Below are positions 19,910 to 28,967 of a stretch of 64,000 bases of DNA, in pieces. Location: positions 1-64,000 of the forward strand of contig NZ_JAPRAQ010000009.1 in assembly GCF_029989365.1 (NCBI RefSeq), given 5' to 3'. The notes beneath the pieces are model-generated. The model had not been told where the DNA came from. It saw only the letters and a list, made by a program, of their open reading frames with translations, and made no database searches. Within the stretch, counting starts at the first letter, position 1. Every line of letters starts with the position of its first letter. The translations under genes and the position numbers were made by a program. This DNA is from Bradyrhizobium sp. Arg816 (GTDB lineage: Bacteria > Pseudomonadota > Alphaproteobacteria > Rhizobiales > Xanthobacteraceae).

Positions 19910-22681
19910 TCACAGCGTCTTCAGATACTCGATCAGCTCGTAGCGCTCGTCGTCGTTCTTGAACTCGCGGCCGATCACGCCCGGGCGTCTCGGTTCACCT
20001 TCCTTGCGCTCGAAGGAATGGCCGCGCACGCTATTGCCCTGGACCGGCTTGCCGTCAGGTCCGTTCATCGAGAACTCGGTTTCGCCCATCTTGCACTTCT
20101 CGCCCGCGGTGACCGCAAAGCCGACCGTCACGGGATCGTAGTCGCGGCGCCCCATGCAGAATTCTTGCGGGCGCTCGTTCTGCGGCTTCAGCAACCAGTA
20201 GAGCGACGGCACCGAGCCGTTGTGCAAGTAAGGCGCCGTTGCCCAGATCCCGTTCAGCGGACGCGCGCGATAGCGCGGCTCGGGCGTCGGATTGAGACAG
20301 TTCTTGCGCGCGAGATTCCACAATTTCGCCCGCTCGGCGTCCGGGACCTTCTCGTCGTCCATCCATTTGCGGGCGACGAGATCGACCACCGTCATGAGGC
20401 CGAGCGCATAGACCATCTCGTTGGGCGAGGTGCTCGCCGTCGAGACGTCGCATTGCCACCATTTCTGGAGGTCGGCTGTATTCACCTTCAGGAAGCCGGG
20501 CACGTCGACAATCCTCTTGCCGAGCACGAGCGACTGTTCGGGATCCGTCTTGATCTCGTCGAGGGGAATCGTCACCGCGTTCAGGACCTTGCTGTCGCCG
20601 CTCGGCTCCCAATGTCCCGAGGACCAGAAGGCCTTGGTGTTGACGGCCGGCAGGTGGCATCCAGCGCACATCTCCGCGTAGATCTTGCGGCCATTGTCGA
20701 CCTTCTTCTGATCGATCCTCCATGCGTCGCCGAGGATCTGCGAGGGCCATTGCGGCGCCAGCAGACCGCCGAATTTCGGATCGGCCGAGGGATCGGCCGG
20801 CTTGAACGGATCGGGACCCCTGAGCATGTCCTCGATCCAGCCGAGCGTCCTGATGTGAACGGAGGACCGCCACAGCCTGTCCTCCGGATAGGCATCGGAC
20901 AGGTTGAGCAGCGCGTTGACGCCCAAGGCTTCGCCGGCGTTGCGGATCAGCGGCTGCTCGATCGAGGCGTCATATTGGGCAAACTTGAACCACGGCACGG
21001 TCCAGATCGCGGGGAAGCTGACCGGTGCGTCCTGGGCATGCAGGTTCTTCTCGAATCCCTTGACCCCGCTCAGCGCGAGATCCTGCGAGAACACCTGGTT
21101 GCCGATGCGATTGAGGGCGTCGAGGCGGCCGAACCCTTCCTCGGTGTCCTTCTGCTGCTTGCCGTCCCAGGTCTTCTTGCTCTCGATCGTCTCGTTGTAC
21201 TTGTTCTGCCAGTCGATCAGGAATTTGCCGATCGCGCCGAGCTTCTGCTTGAGCGCGTCGCGGTCCGCCTTGCTGGCTTCGCTCCCGAGCACGCGATCGG
21301 CGAAACGCTGAAAGCGGAACGGGACGTACAGCGTGTAGGCGATCGACAGGCCCGTCGACAGCTCGAGCTTCTTCAGATCGGTCATGGCCGGGCCGCCGTC
21401 GAAGCGGACGTCGATGCCCTGATAGTGGATCTGGCCGGTATGGCAGGCCGCGCAAGTCAGCCCGATCTTGTCCTGTTCGTGATGGCCCGTCGCGGGATCG
21501 ACGACGCCGGTCATCCGTGCGAAGCCGACCGGCAGGCCGTCGACGTTCTCGGCGGGGGTCCACCTCGTCGACCAATCCGGCACCTGCGTCGTCTCATAGA
21601 CATTGGCGTAGCCGAAGCGGCGCAGCGTCGTCGCGTCGGTCTGGATCGACTGCGGGCTCGGGATGAAGCCGAAGCGCTCGAGATAGGCGCTATCCTTCAT
21701 CATGCCCGGCCGCGAGAACAGGCGAAGGCGCGGCTGCTCCAGCGCCATGAACCATTCATAGGGCACTGGAAAGGTCGCGGTGCCCTGGCTGGCATGATGA
21801 AACCAGTGCCGGTCCTTCAGCGACCAGTTCTGCTCGAGCCAGTAGGCGGCGGTCGTCTCGGGGACCGCGGGCAGGGGCGGCGGCAGAAGATTCACGAGGA
21901 TCCCCTTCTGCGGCAGCATGGCGCGGACCTGGTTGGGGAATTCGGCGACCGCGACGAGGGCGACCAGACCTAGGGCAATCAGCAGGGCCGCGAGCTTGAC
22001 GGCGCCCCGCACCACGCGCTGACAGGTCGACAGCACCGGCTGCGACACGACCCGCTGGTTGATGCGCGCGGGAAATTTGCGCTCGTTGAACAGCGTACGC
22101 ACGTCGGCGATGCCGAGATAGCGGTTCTCGCCTTCGCCCTTGCCCATGATCTTCAGCAGGATGGGCCATTCGAATTGCATCAATATCCGATAATACCAGC
22201 GCGCAGCGCTCCCGGCTCGCTTGAGGTTGTCGCGCATGTAGGTCTGTATTTCCGACGCGTTGATGCCGGGCTCAGTACCGCCGCCGTTCGGATCGGAATA
22301 GACCCTGCCGAAGCTGGCCAGGCGGGCGATCTGATCCTCGTTGACTTTGCCGTCGACGCCGAGGATGCGCGAACCGGCGCCGCGCTTGTCCAGGGGGCCG
22401 CCGCGCAGCGCATCGAGCTGTGCGCCCGAAAAGATGCTCTTCAGGATGTGACCGAAGCCGTTGGCGATCAGCGCGATGCCGCGGGTCTCGACGCGGGCCA
22501 CAATCTTCATCAGCCCCTTGTCACCGCTCGCATTCGCGATCGTCTGCGATAGCTTGCCGATCGGCACGGTCCCGCCGTCGACGAAACCTTCGCCGACGAG
22601 GCCGCGCAGGAAGGGGCAGGGATTGTCTGGCGAGACCTGGATCGAGGGATCGAAGGGAGGCTTCGAGGCGGGGTCGTTCAT
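19910..22681 (-). CDS. Di-haem cytochrome, RoxA/cytochrome-c-peroxidase-like, with extra N-terminal domain
   Basis: A 923-residue protein. Residues 1-225 form an unfamiliar domain starting DNPCPFLRGLVGEGFVDGG, with two Asp/Gly-rich loops (VDGKVNEDQI, DPNGGGTEPGINASE) that resemble EF-hands. A membrane helix follows (about 230-247), then a large periplasmic cytochrome domain with haem motifs CAACH (410-414) and CAGCH (672-676). The latter half resembles RoxA-type di-haem oxygenases and cytochrome c peroxidases (TAPYLHNGSVPSLYWLL, EFKNDDERYELIEYLKTL). The ATG at 22681 is preferred to a TTG at 22732. Redox substrate unknown. No cytochrome maturation genes are nearby. Confidence 0.82.
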   Translation of the reverse strand: MNDPASKPPFDPSIQVSPDNPCPFLRGLVGEGFVDGGTVPIGKLSQTIANASGDKGLMKIVARVETRGIALIANGFGHILKSIFSGAQLDALRGGPLDKRGAGSRILGVDGKVNEDQIARLASFGRVYSDPNGGGTEPGINASEIQTYMRDNLKRAGSAARWYYRILMQFEWPILLKIMGKGEGENRYLGIADVRTLFNERKFPARINQRVVSQPVLSTCQRVVRGAVKLAALLIALGLVALVAVAEFPNQVRAMLPQKGILVNLLPPPLPAVPETTAAYWLEQNWSLKDRHWFHHASQGTATFPVPYEWFMALEQPRLRLFSRPGMMKDSAYLERFGFIPSPQSIQTDATTLRRFGYANVYETTQVPDWSTRWTPAENVDGLPVGFARMTGVVDPATGHHEQDKIGLTCAACHTGQIHYQGIDVRFDGGPAMTDLKKLELSTGLSIAYTLYVPFRFQRFADRVLGSEASKADRDALKQKLGAIGKFLIDWQNKYNETIESKKTWDGKQQKDTEEGFGRLDALNRIGNQVFSQDLALSGVKGFEKNLHAQDAPVSFPAIWTVPWFKFAQYDASIEQPLIRNAGEALGVNALLNLSDAYPEDRLWRSSVHIRTLGWIEDMLRGPDPFKPADPSADPKFGGLLAPQWPSQILGDAWRIDQKKVDNGRKIYAEMCAGCHLPAVNTKAFWSSGHWEPSGDSKVLNAVTIPLDEIKTDPEQSLVLGKRIVDVPGFLKVNTADLQKWWQCDVSTASTSPNEMVYALGLMTVVDLVARKWMDDEKVPDAERAKLWNLARKNCLNPTPEPRYRARPLNGIWATAPYLHNGSVPSLYWLLKPQNERPQEFCMGRRDYDPVTVGFAVTAGEKCKMGETEFSMNGPDGKPVQGNSVRGHSFERKEGEPRRPGVIGREFKNDDERYELIEYLKTL

Positions 22682-22872
22682 GGCCCAAAATCCTGAAAAC
22701 AGCGAATCGTGAAATGAAGACGCGCCGATCAAGCGCGGAAAGTCCTAACAAACCGACAGCAACCTATACTACTTCAGCGTGTAAAGAAGTGTGGCTGAAT
22801 TCACGGTCCTGTCAATAAAAGTCGGCCCGCGGTTTGCGAAGGGACCGGGTCGGGACCGAGAAGGCCCGCCTG

Positions 22873-24669
22873 TCAGGACTCGGCCGCGCGTTTGACGTCG
22901 CTTTGCACCAGGGTCAGCTTGCCGAGCGGCACGCCCGCGTTCAGAAGTCCCTCGCGGTAATGGGCAAGGTCCTCGGGCCGCTTCCAGTGGAAATTGCGCA
23001 AGTGACGATCGACATTCAGTGTCGGGTAGTTGCGCATCAGCACGCCGACGGCCTCGCCCGCCTCATCGTCCCGGCCCAACTGTGCCAACGCCGCGGCACG
23101 GATCGCCAGCGCCTGCATGTGGTTCGGGTTGATGTAGAGCTGCTCGCGGGCCCAGGACAGGGTCGCGTCGTATTGCCCCAGCAGATAATGGCTGAAGGCG
23201 TTCAGCGCGGCCCATTGGTAGCGCGGATCGCTGTTGTCGCGCTGTGCGGCCATCGAGAACAGCTCGATCGCCTCGCGGTGCTCGCCGATGACGAAATGGC
23301 AGATGCCGAGCACGCCGCGTGCGCCGTTGTCGTAGGGATTGAGCGCGACCGCGCGCTTGGCGGCGTCCATCGCGGCCTCGTAATGCGCCTCCATGGCATG
23401 CGCCCAGGACAGGATCGAGAAGGCGAAGGAGGAGCGCGGGTCGAGCCGGACGCTGGTCTCGGCGAGGGCCATCGCCTCGGCCCACATCTCGCGCGTGCCC
23501 TTGACCCACCCGAACTGGATGCTCTGGATCTGGATCGTGGCGAGATAGGCGTGCGCGATCGACAGTTTGGGGTCGAGGCTGATGGCTTCGCGGAACAGGC
23601 CGACGGCGGTGGCCAGGTCTTCCTTGGTCTGCCGGTAGTAGTGCGACAGCCCCTTGAGGAAGCGGTCCCAGGCGGTCACGTCGGTGGAGAGCCGCGCCGG
23701 CGCCGAGGCCTCGGCACGAACGATCTCGGTGGCGATGGCGGCGGACAGATTGGTGGTGATCTCGTCCTGCATCGCGAACAGGTCGCCGATGTCGCGGTCG
23801 TAGCGGCCGGTCCAGAGCTGCTCGCCGGTCTCCGGCGCGATCAGCTCGGCGGTGACGCGGATCTTGGCTCCGGCGCGCCGCACCGAGCCCTGGATCAGAT
23901 AGGTGGCATCGATCTCGCGCGCGATCAGGCGGGTGCCGGTGTTCTTGCCCTTGAACGCGAAGGTCGAGTTGCGGCTCAGCACACGATAGAAGGATTGCAG
24001 CGACAGCGCGTGGATCAGATCCTCGGTGAGGCCGTCGGAGAAATATTCGTCCTGGGCGTCGCTGAGATTGGCGAAGGGCAGCACGCCGACGATCGCCGTG
24101 CGGTACTGCTGCGACAGCGCCGACGCCTCCCGGAGCTCGGGCGCGAGCGCCGGCGCACCCTCGGGCATCCAGGTCCAGACCCCGACCGGGTCCTTGATGT
24201 TCTTGAAGCGATGGTTGCCGGCATCGACCAGCAGCGCGGTCAGGTGTTTGCTCGCCTCCCGGTAGGCCTTGGCCGAGATGGCGAAGCCGCCGGGGCTCGC
24301 CACCGATTCGAGGCGGACGGCAATGTTGACGTCGTCACCGAATACCTCGTCCTCGTCGGCGATGACGTCGCCCATGTGGATGCCGAGGCGAAACTGCATG
24401 GCGCGCTCGGCGGGCAGGTGATGGTTGCGCTCCGCCATCAGCGTCTGCATCGCGATCGCGGCCTCGACGGCGCCGACGATGCTCGCGAACTCCAGCAGGA
24501 AGCCGTCGCCGGTGTTTTTGACGACGCGGCCGCCATGGTTGAGGATGATGGGATGGATCGCGCTGCGATGGGCCTTGAAGGCGGCATGGGTGCCGGCCTC
24601 GTCGCTGCCCATCATGCGCGAATAGCCGGCGACATCGGCGCAGACGATGGCGGCCAGACGTCTTTCCAT
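22873..24669 (-). CDS. Class III adenylate cyclase with TolB-like and TPR regions
   Basis: A 598-residue soluble protein. Residues 1-180 form a class III cyclase domain (MERRLAAIVCADVAGYSRMM with metal-binding Asp, KNTGDGFLLEF, FGDDVNIAVRLESVASPGG) that makes cAMP from ATP. Residues about 195-330 look like a TolB-N/FlgO-type segment (GVLPFANLSDAQDEYFSDGL), and 345-570 are tetratricopeptide repeats (AVGLFREAISLDPKLSIAHAY and ALNPYDNGARGVLGICHF). This layout is expanded in Bradyrhizobium. The ATG at 24669 has GGAG nine bases upstream. The signal it senses is unknown. Confidence 0.92.
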   Translation of the reverse strand: MERRLAAIVCADVAGYSRMMGSDEAGTHAAFKAHRSAIHPIILNHGGRVVKNTGDGFLLEFASIVGAVEAAIAMQTLMAERNHHLPAERAMQFRLGIHMGDVIADEDEVFGDDVNIAVRLESVASPGGFAISAKAYREASKHLTALLVDAGNHRFKNIKDPVGVWTWMPEGAPALAPELREASALSQQYRTAIVGVLPFANLSDAQDEYFSDGLTEDLIHALSLQSFYRVLSRNSTFAFKGKNTGTRLIAREIDATYLIQGSVRRAGAKIRVTAELIAPETGEQLWTGRYDRDIGDLFAMQDEITTNLSAAIATEIVRAEASAPARLSTDVTAWDRFLKGLSHYYRQTKEDLATAVGLFREAISLDPKLSIAHAYLATIQIQSIQFGWVKGTREMWAEAMALAETSVRLDPRSSFAFSILSWAHAMEAHYEAAMDAAKRAVALNPYDNGARGVLGICHFVIGEHREAIELFSMAAQRDNSDPRYQWAALNAFSHYLLGQYDATLSWAREQLYINPNHMQALAIRAAALAQLGRDDEAGEAVGVLMRNYPTLNVDRHLRNFHWKRPEDLAHYREGLLNAGVPLGKLTLVQSDVKRAAES

Positions 24670-24894
24670 AGTCCGGAGCTCCAAGAGACTTGGACGGGAC
24701 CGATGACCGGCCACGGCGTGGCAGTCGCCTCGAATCCCGCATTGCCAAGAACCCAGCCTTTATAAAGCAGATAAGGCCGAGCGAAAGCATCATCCGCATT
24801 GCAAATTTGAGGTAAATTCCCCGCAATTCTGGCGATGGACGGCGGCGGCCGGACCGAATAAGCCCGCCTTTCAGGGCTGACGGGGGCACCTCAC

Positions 24895-25527
24895 ATGCTG
24901 GGCATTCACGAAATCTGGCTCTTCATCCTGTCGGGCATATTGCTCAACATCACGCCCGGCCCGGACTCGGTCTACGTGATCGGCCGCAGCATGCAGATGG
25001 GCTGGCGGGGCGGTGCCGCGGCCGCGCTCGGCATCAGTTTCGGCTGCTTTTTCCACGTCGCGGGCGCGGCAATCGGCCTTTCGGCCCTGCTGATGGCCTC
25101 ATCGACCGCCTTCTCGATCCTGAAGCTGGTCGGCGCGGCCTATCTCGTCGTGACAGGACTTCAGATGCTGTGGTCGCGCCCGGCGCTGGCCGCAGTCATC
25201 GACGAGCCGGTGCGCAGCCCGCTGCGGCGGGTCTTCCTCCAGGGCGTCTTCACCAACGCGCTCAATCCCAAGGTCGCGCTGTTCTTCCTGGCCTTCCTGC
25301 CGCAATTCGTCGCAGCCGATTCCCTGCACAAGCCGCTCGCCTTCCTGACGCTCGGCTTGATCTTCATTTTTACGGGAACGTTGTGGTGCCTGGTGCTGGC
25401 GGCGTTCGCGGCAAGGGCCGCCCATCGCTTGCGGAGCTCCGAGGGCGCGATCGCCTGGGTCAACCGCGCCCTCGGCGGCCTCTTCATCTATCTCGGCATC
25501 CGCGTCGCCATGCTGGAGACGCGATAA
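24895..25527 (+). CDS. LysE family amino-acid exporter (RhtB-like)
   Basis: A 210-residue inner-membrane protein with about six membrane helices. The N-terminal ILSGILLNITPGPDSVYVIGRS contains the family signature P-G-P-D, and GVFTNALNPKVALFFLAFLPQFV is the conserved mid-protein motif. LysE/RhtB exporters move amino acids or their analogues out of the cell by proton exchange. Substrate unknown. It is divergent from the cyclase gene and 66 bases before the GFA gene, which could be co-transcribed. Confidence 0.93.
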   Translation: MLGIHEIWLFILSGILLNITPGPDSVYVIGRSMQMGWRGGAAAALGISFGCFFHVAGAAIGLSALLMASSTAFSILKLVGAAYLVVTGLQMLWSRPALAAVIDEPVRSPLRRVFLQGVFTNALNPKVALFFLAFLPQFVAADSLHKPLAFLTLGLIFIFTGTLWCLVLAAFAARAAHRLRSSEGAIAWVNRALGGLFIYLGIRVAMLETR

Positions 25528-25593
25528 CTCGTTCGAACGAATGATGGTTACAGCACGCAGTCGGCCCGATAGAGGCTGCGCGGGGAGGTTTCA

Positions 25594-26004
25594 ATGGTTC
25601 GTGGAAGCTGTCTGTGCGGTACCGTGCGTTTCGAGGTCGATCAGGTGCGCGCGCTGACGCATTGTCATTGCGCCAATTGCCGCAAGCTGACCGGTGCCGC
25701 CTTCGCCACCTACGCCCATGTCGATGCCGACAAGTTTCGCTTTGTTGCCGGCGAGGACATGACGGTGGCTTACGAATCCGCACCGGGGAGCTTCCGCCAT
25801 CGCTGCAAGACCTGCGGTTGCCTGACGCCGGGCAAGGCGAGCTATCTGCCGACCGTCAGCATTCCCGCCGGCCTGCTCGATGACGATCCCGATGTCAGGC
25901 CCCGCCTCCACGTCTTCACCTCGTCGCGCGCGCCGTGGTGGACGATCCAGGACGATCTGCCCCAGCACGAAAAATGGGTGCCGGGTTACGAGCCCAAATC
26001 TTAA
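25594..26004 (+). CDS. GFA family zinc protein (CENP-V/GFA fold)
   Basis: A 136-residue protein with the zinc-binding cysteines of the GFA family: GSCLCGTVRF, HCHCANCRK and RCKTCGC, plus FTSSRAPWW and the C-terminal PQHEKWVPGY. The archetype was described as a glutathione-dependent formaldehyde-activating enzyme, though a catalytic role for that activity is disputed and most members have no proven substrate. GGGAGG lies before the ATG. Not adjacent to formaldehyde oxidation genes. Confidence 0.9.
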   Translation: MVRGSCLCGTVRFEVDQVRALTHCHCANCRKLTGAAFATYAHVDADKFRFVAGEDMTVAYESAPGSFRHRCKTCGCLTPGKASYLPTVSIPAGLLDDDPDVRPRLHVFTSSRAPWWTIQDDLPQHEKWVPGYEPKS

Positions 26005-26007
26005 GCC

Positions 26008-26760
26008 TCAGGCGAACTCCTTCAGCAGTGCACTGCCCGCGAGATAAACGCCGAGCAAAATCATCGCGATCAGGAACCAGCGGCGAAACGCTTCCGCCGG
26101 CATCCGCGCCCGCACCAACTGGCCGACGAACATGCCGGCAAAGGCCATGGCCATGCCCACGGCGCCCGGCACGGCGTTCGCCGGCGTCAGCAAGCCGCCG
26201 GCGGTGAGATTGAAGGCGAGCGCCAGCGTCGCCGTCGTGAAGAACACGCCGAGCGCCTGCACCAGCTCGTCCTTCTCCATGCCGATCGCCTGCATGAACG
26301 GCATCGACGGGATCACCTGCACGCCTGTCGAGGCCGAGATCACGCCGGTGATCACGCCGACCACGCCGCCGGCCCATTTCTCGTTCTGGGGCGCGACGCG
26401 GAACTCGAATTTGCTGAGCCCGATGATCGCGTAGATCACGAGCAGGATTCCGAGCACGATCGTGCCGTAACGGGCATGGGGACCGGTCAGCGCGCCGGCA
26501 TTGAGCCAGCATCCGATCACGGTGCCGATCATCAGCGGCCACAGCCGCCTCAGGATGTCGCGCAGATAGGGGCCGGAGAAGGTCTGCCAGATATTGGTGA
26601 CGATGGCGGGCACGATCACGATGGCGATCGCGCGGCTCGGCGCCATGCTCACCGCGAGCAGGCCCATGGACACGGTCGGCAGGCCGAGCCCGACCACGCC
26701 CTTGACGAATCCGGCGATCAGGAAGACGGCGGCGATGAGGATGAGGAGCGGGTCGATCAT
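26008..26760 (-). CDS. Sulfite exporter TauE/SafE family permease
   Basis: A 250-residue inner-membrane protein with about seven or eight hydrophobic helices and the conserved pattern FVKGVVGLGLPTVSMGLL near the N-terminus and GVITGVISASTGVQVIPSMPFMQ in the middle, marks of the TauE/SafE (DUF81) family that export sulfite, sulfoacetate or similar anions. The ATG at 26760 is chosen. It is divergent from a LysR regulator starting at 26853, which probably controls it. It ends three bases from the convergent GFA gene. Confidence 0.9.
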   Translation of the reverse strand: MIDPLLILIAAVFLIAGFVKGVVGLGLPTVSMGLLAVSMAPSRAIAIVIVPAIVTNIWQTFSGPYLRDILRRLWPLMIGTVIGCWLNAGALTGPHARYGTIVLGILLVIYAIIGLSKFEFRVAPQNEKWAGGVVGVITGVISASTGVQVIPSMPFMQAIGMEKDELVQALGVFFTTATLALAFNLTAGGLLTPANAVPGAVGMAMAFAGMFVGQLVRARMPAEAFRRWFLIAMILLGVYLAGSALLKEFA

Positions 26761-26852
26761 ATCTTGCACATTGACCGAAGCCGCGCGCGGGCACAATCTG
26801 GAGGTTACGGAGACAGTCTTCGTTCTTGGCGGAGGCTGAGGAGAATCCAGCC

Positions 26853-27743
26853 ATGCGCTTCGACCTCGTCGACCTCCAGCTGTTCATCGCGGTCGCCGAC
26901 CAGCGCAGCATCACCCGCGGCGCCGAGCGATCGAATCTCGCCTTGGCCTCTGCCAGCGCGCGCATAAAAGGGCTCGAGGACGCGCTCGGCGTCGCGCTGC
27001 TCAAGCGCGGGCGGCGCGGTGTCGAGCTGACTGCGGCGGGCGAGAGCCTGCTCGACCATGCGCGGGTCGTGATGCACCAGGTCGACGCCATGCGCGGCGA
27101 TCTCGCCGGCTTTGCCAGCGGCGTGCGCGCGAGCGTGCATTTTCTCGTCAACACCTCGGGGCTGTCGGAGCATCTGCCGAAGGCGCTGGCGGGCTTCCTG
27201 CGCGAGCATCGCGACGTCGCCATCGACATCGAGGAGCGCGAGAGCACCGATATCGCGGCAGCGATCACCGCCGGTGCCGCCGATCTCGGCTTTGCCGCCG
27301 AGCACGCGCTGCCCGACCATATCGAGCGCTTCGTCTTCAGCGAAGACCACCTGACATTGGTGACGTCGCGGCGCGGCCCGTTCGCGGGCCGTCGCCAGAT
27401 CGATTTTCAGGAGACGGCCGCTTGTGATTTTGTCGGGCTCACCAGTGCCACTGCGCTCCAGATGCACATTTCGAAGCACGCCGCCCGGCTCGGCATGCGT
27501 CCGCATTACCGTGCGCGTCTGCGCGATTTCGACGCGATCTGCCAGATGGTCGCCGCTGACGTCGGCATCGCCCTGGTGCCGATATCCGCCGCCCGCCGCT
27601 GCGCCAAGCTGATGCCGCTGGCCATGGTCCGCCTGCGCGATGCCTTCGCCAACCGCAAGCTCGTGATCTGCGCACGCAGCTTCAAGGCGCTGCCAAGGCC
27701 GGCCAAGATGCTGGTGGAGCATTTGCGGGCGGCGGCGGTGTGA
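26853..27743 (+). CDS. LysR family transcriptional regulator (divergent from TauE permease)
   Basis: A 296-residue regulator: N-terminal winged helix-turn-helix (about 1-65: DLQLFIAVADQRSITRGAE and SASARIKGLEDALGVALL) and a C-terminal effector-binding domain (about 90-290). GAGGAGAA lies ahead of the ATG at 26853. The arrangement, with the permease reading away on the other strand over a 92-base gap, is the standard LysR design, so it likely senses the exported anion or its precursor. Ligand unknown. Confidence 0.92.
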   Translation: MRFDLVDLQLFIAVADQRSITRGAERSNLALASASARIKGLEDALGVALLKRGRRGVELTAAGESLLDHARVVMHQVDAMRGDLAGFASGVRASVHFLVNTSGLSEHLPKALAGFLREHRDVAIDIEERESTDIAAAITAGAADLGFAAEHALPDHIERFVFSEDHLTLVTSRRGPFAGRRQIDFQETAACDFVGLTSATALQMHISKHAARLGMRPHYRARLRDFDAICQMVAADVGIALVPISAARRCAKLMPLAMVRLRDAFANRKLVICARSFKALPRPAKMLVEHLRAAAV

Positions 27744-27790
27744 GGGCGGCTTTTTGGATGTGAGCCTACGCTGCGGCTGTGCGCACAACT

Positions 27791-27932
27791 GCGCTCCCTC
27801 CCCCCTTGCGGGGGAGGGCGGGGGAGAGGGGTGGCCCAGGAAAAGGTACCTCTGTCGCGAAGAAGAGAGATCGATGGAGTCCCCGTGTGAACCCCTCTCC
27901 CTAGCCCTCCCCCGCAAGGGGGAGGGAACGCA
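27791..27932. repeat. Dispersed inverted repeat (GCTCCCTCCCCC type), copy 1
   Basis: GCGCTCCCTCCCCCCTTGCG and GGGGGAGGGCGGGGGAGAGG on the left mirror CCCCTCTCCCTAGCCCTCCC and GCAAGGGGGAGGGAACGC on the right. Further copies are at 39604-39780 and 41222-41334. It separates a LysR gene from a convergent binding-protein gene. Confidence 0.8.
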
Positions 27933-27967
27933 CCTGTCGCGTTGTGAGGCCGTTCGCCTACCGCGCG

Positions 27968-28945
27968 CTACTTCGCCGTCTCGACCCCGGCGTCCTTGAT
28001 CACCTTCGCCCACTTCTTGGTCTCGTCCGCGATGAAGCTGCGAAAATGCTCCGGCTCGTCGCCGATCAGCGTCGCGCCTTGGGCGGCGAGCTTTTCCTTG
28101 ACCGCGGGATCCGCCATGGCCTTCGTCGCCAGGCCATGCAGCGCGGTGACGATCTCCTTCGGCGTGCCCTTGGGCGCCACCATGCCGTACCAGTTCTCGA
28201 TGCGAAGATCAGCAAAGCCCGCTTCCGCGGTGGTCGGCACGTCGGGCGCGGTCGCGGAGCGCTCGGCCGAGCCGACCGCGATCGGCTTCAACGCGCCGGC
28301 CTTGACCTGCGGCAGCAGCACCGGAAGATCCAGGAAGGTCATCTGCACCTGCTGGCCCAAGAGATCGTTCACCGCGGGAGCTGCACCACGATAGGGCACG
28401 TGGACGATGTCGATCTTCGCCGTCAGCTTGAACAATTCGCCGGCGAGGTGCGGCAGGCTGCCGGGGCCGGAAGAGGCGAAATTGAGCTTTCCGGGCTGCG
28501 CCTTGGCGAGCGCAATCAGCTCGCCGATATCCTTGGCGGGCACGTTGGTGGCGACGACCAGCATTTCCGGCACGGTCGCAACCAGCGTCACCGGCGCGAG
28601 GTCGCTCGAAGTGTCGTAGGCGACCCGCTCCATGCTCGGGCTGATCGCGAGCGCGCCGGCTGAGGAGATGGCGATGGTGTAGCCGTCGGGCGCGGCCTTC
28701 GAGACGGCGTCGGTGCCGAGCACGCCGCCCTGGCCGCCGCGGTTGTCGATCAGCACCGGCTGCCCTGATAGCTCCGACATGCGCTGGCCGATCACCCGCG
28801 CGATGATGTCGTTGGGACCGCCGGCCGGGAACGGCACGATCAGCTTGATCGGTTTTGCGGGAAAATTCTGCGCCGATGCCAATGACGGCAGCAGCAGGAC
28901 CAATCCCAAGAACAATTCAACGAGCAGCCTGCGTGAAATGGTCAT
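27968..28945 (-). CDS. Tripartite tricarboxylate transporter binding protein (Bug/TctC family)
   Basis: A 325-residue periplasmic binding protein with signal peptide (MTISRRLLVELFLGLVLLL, cleavage after ASA at about 25). Bug-family marks include FPAKPIKLIVPFPAGGPND, RVIGQRMSELSGQPVLIDNRG, GGVLGTDAVSKAAPDGYT, HVPYRGAAPAVNDLLGQQV and NWYGMVAPKGTPKEIV. Bug proteins bind carboxylated aromatic or organic acids. No TctA/TctB membrane genes are near, as is usual for the very numerous orphan Bug proteins of soil bacteria. It ends 22 bases after hisN starts to read away from it in the same orientation. Confidence 0.92.
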   Translation of the reverse strand: MTISRRLLVELFLGLVLLLPSLASAQNFPAKPIKLIVPFPAGGPNDIIARVIGQRMSELSGQPVLIDNRGGQGGVLGTDAVSKAAPDGYTIAISSAGALAISPSMERVAYDTSSDLAPVTLVATVPEMLVVATNVPAKDIGELIALAKAQPGKLNFASSGPGSLPHLAGELFKLTAKIDIVHVPYRGAAPAVNDLLGQQVQMTFLDLPVLLPQVKAGALKPIAVGSAERSATAPDVPTTAEAGFADLRIENWYGMVAPKGTPKEIVTALHGLATKAMADPAVKEKLAAQGATLIGDEPEHFRSFIADETKKWAKVIKDAGVETAK

Positions 28946-28967
28946 GCAAGCCTCCCGCTCGCGATTG

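Noticed and set aside
20018..21973. A 651-codon plus-strand frame opposite the di-haem cytochrome
   Set aside because: Arg/His-rich shadow with no ribosome site or recognisable motif.
22834..24765. A 643-codon plus-strand frame opposite the adenylate cyclase
   Set aside because: Shadow frame of the same kind; the minus-strand gene has full family motifs.
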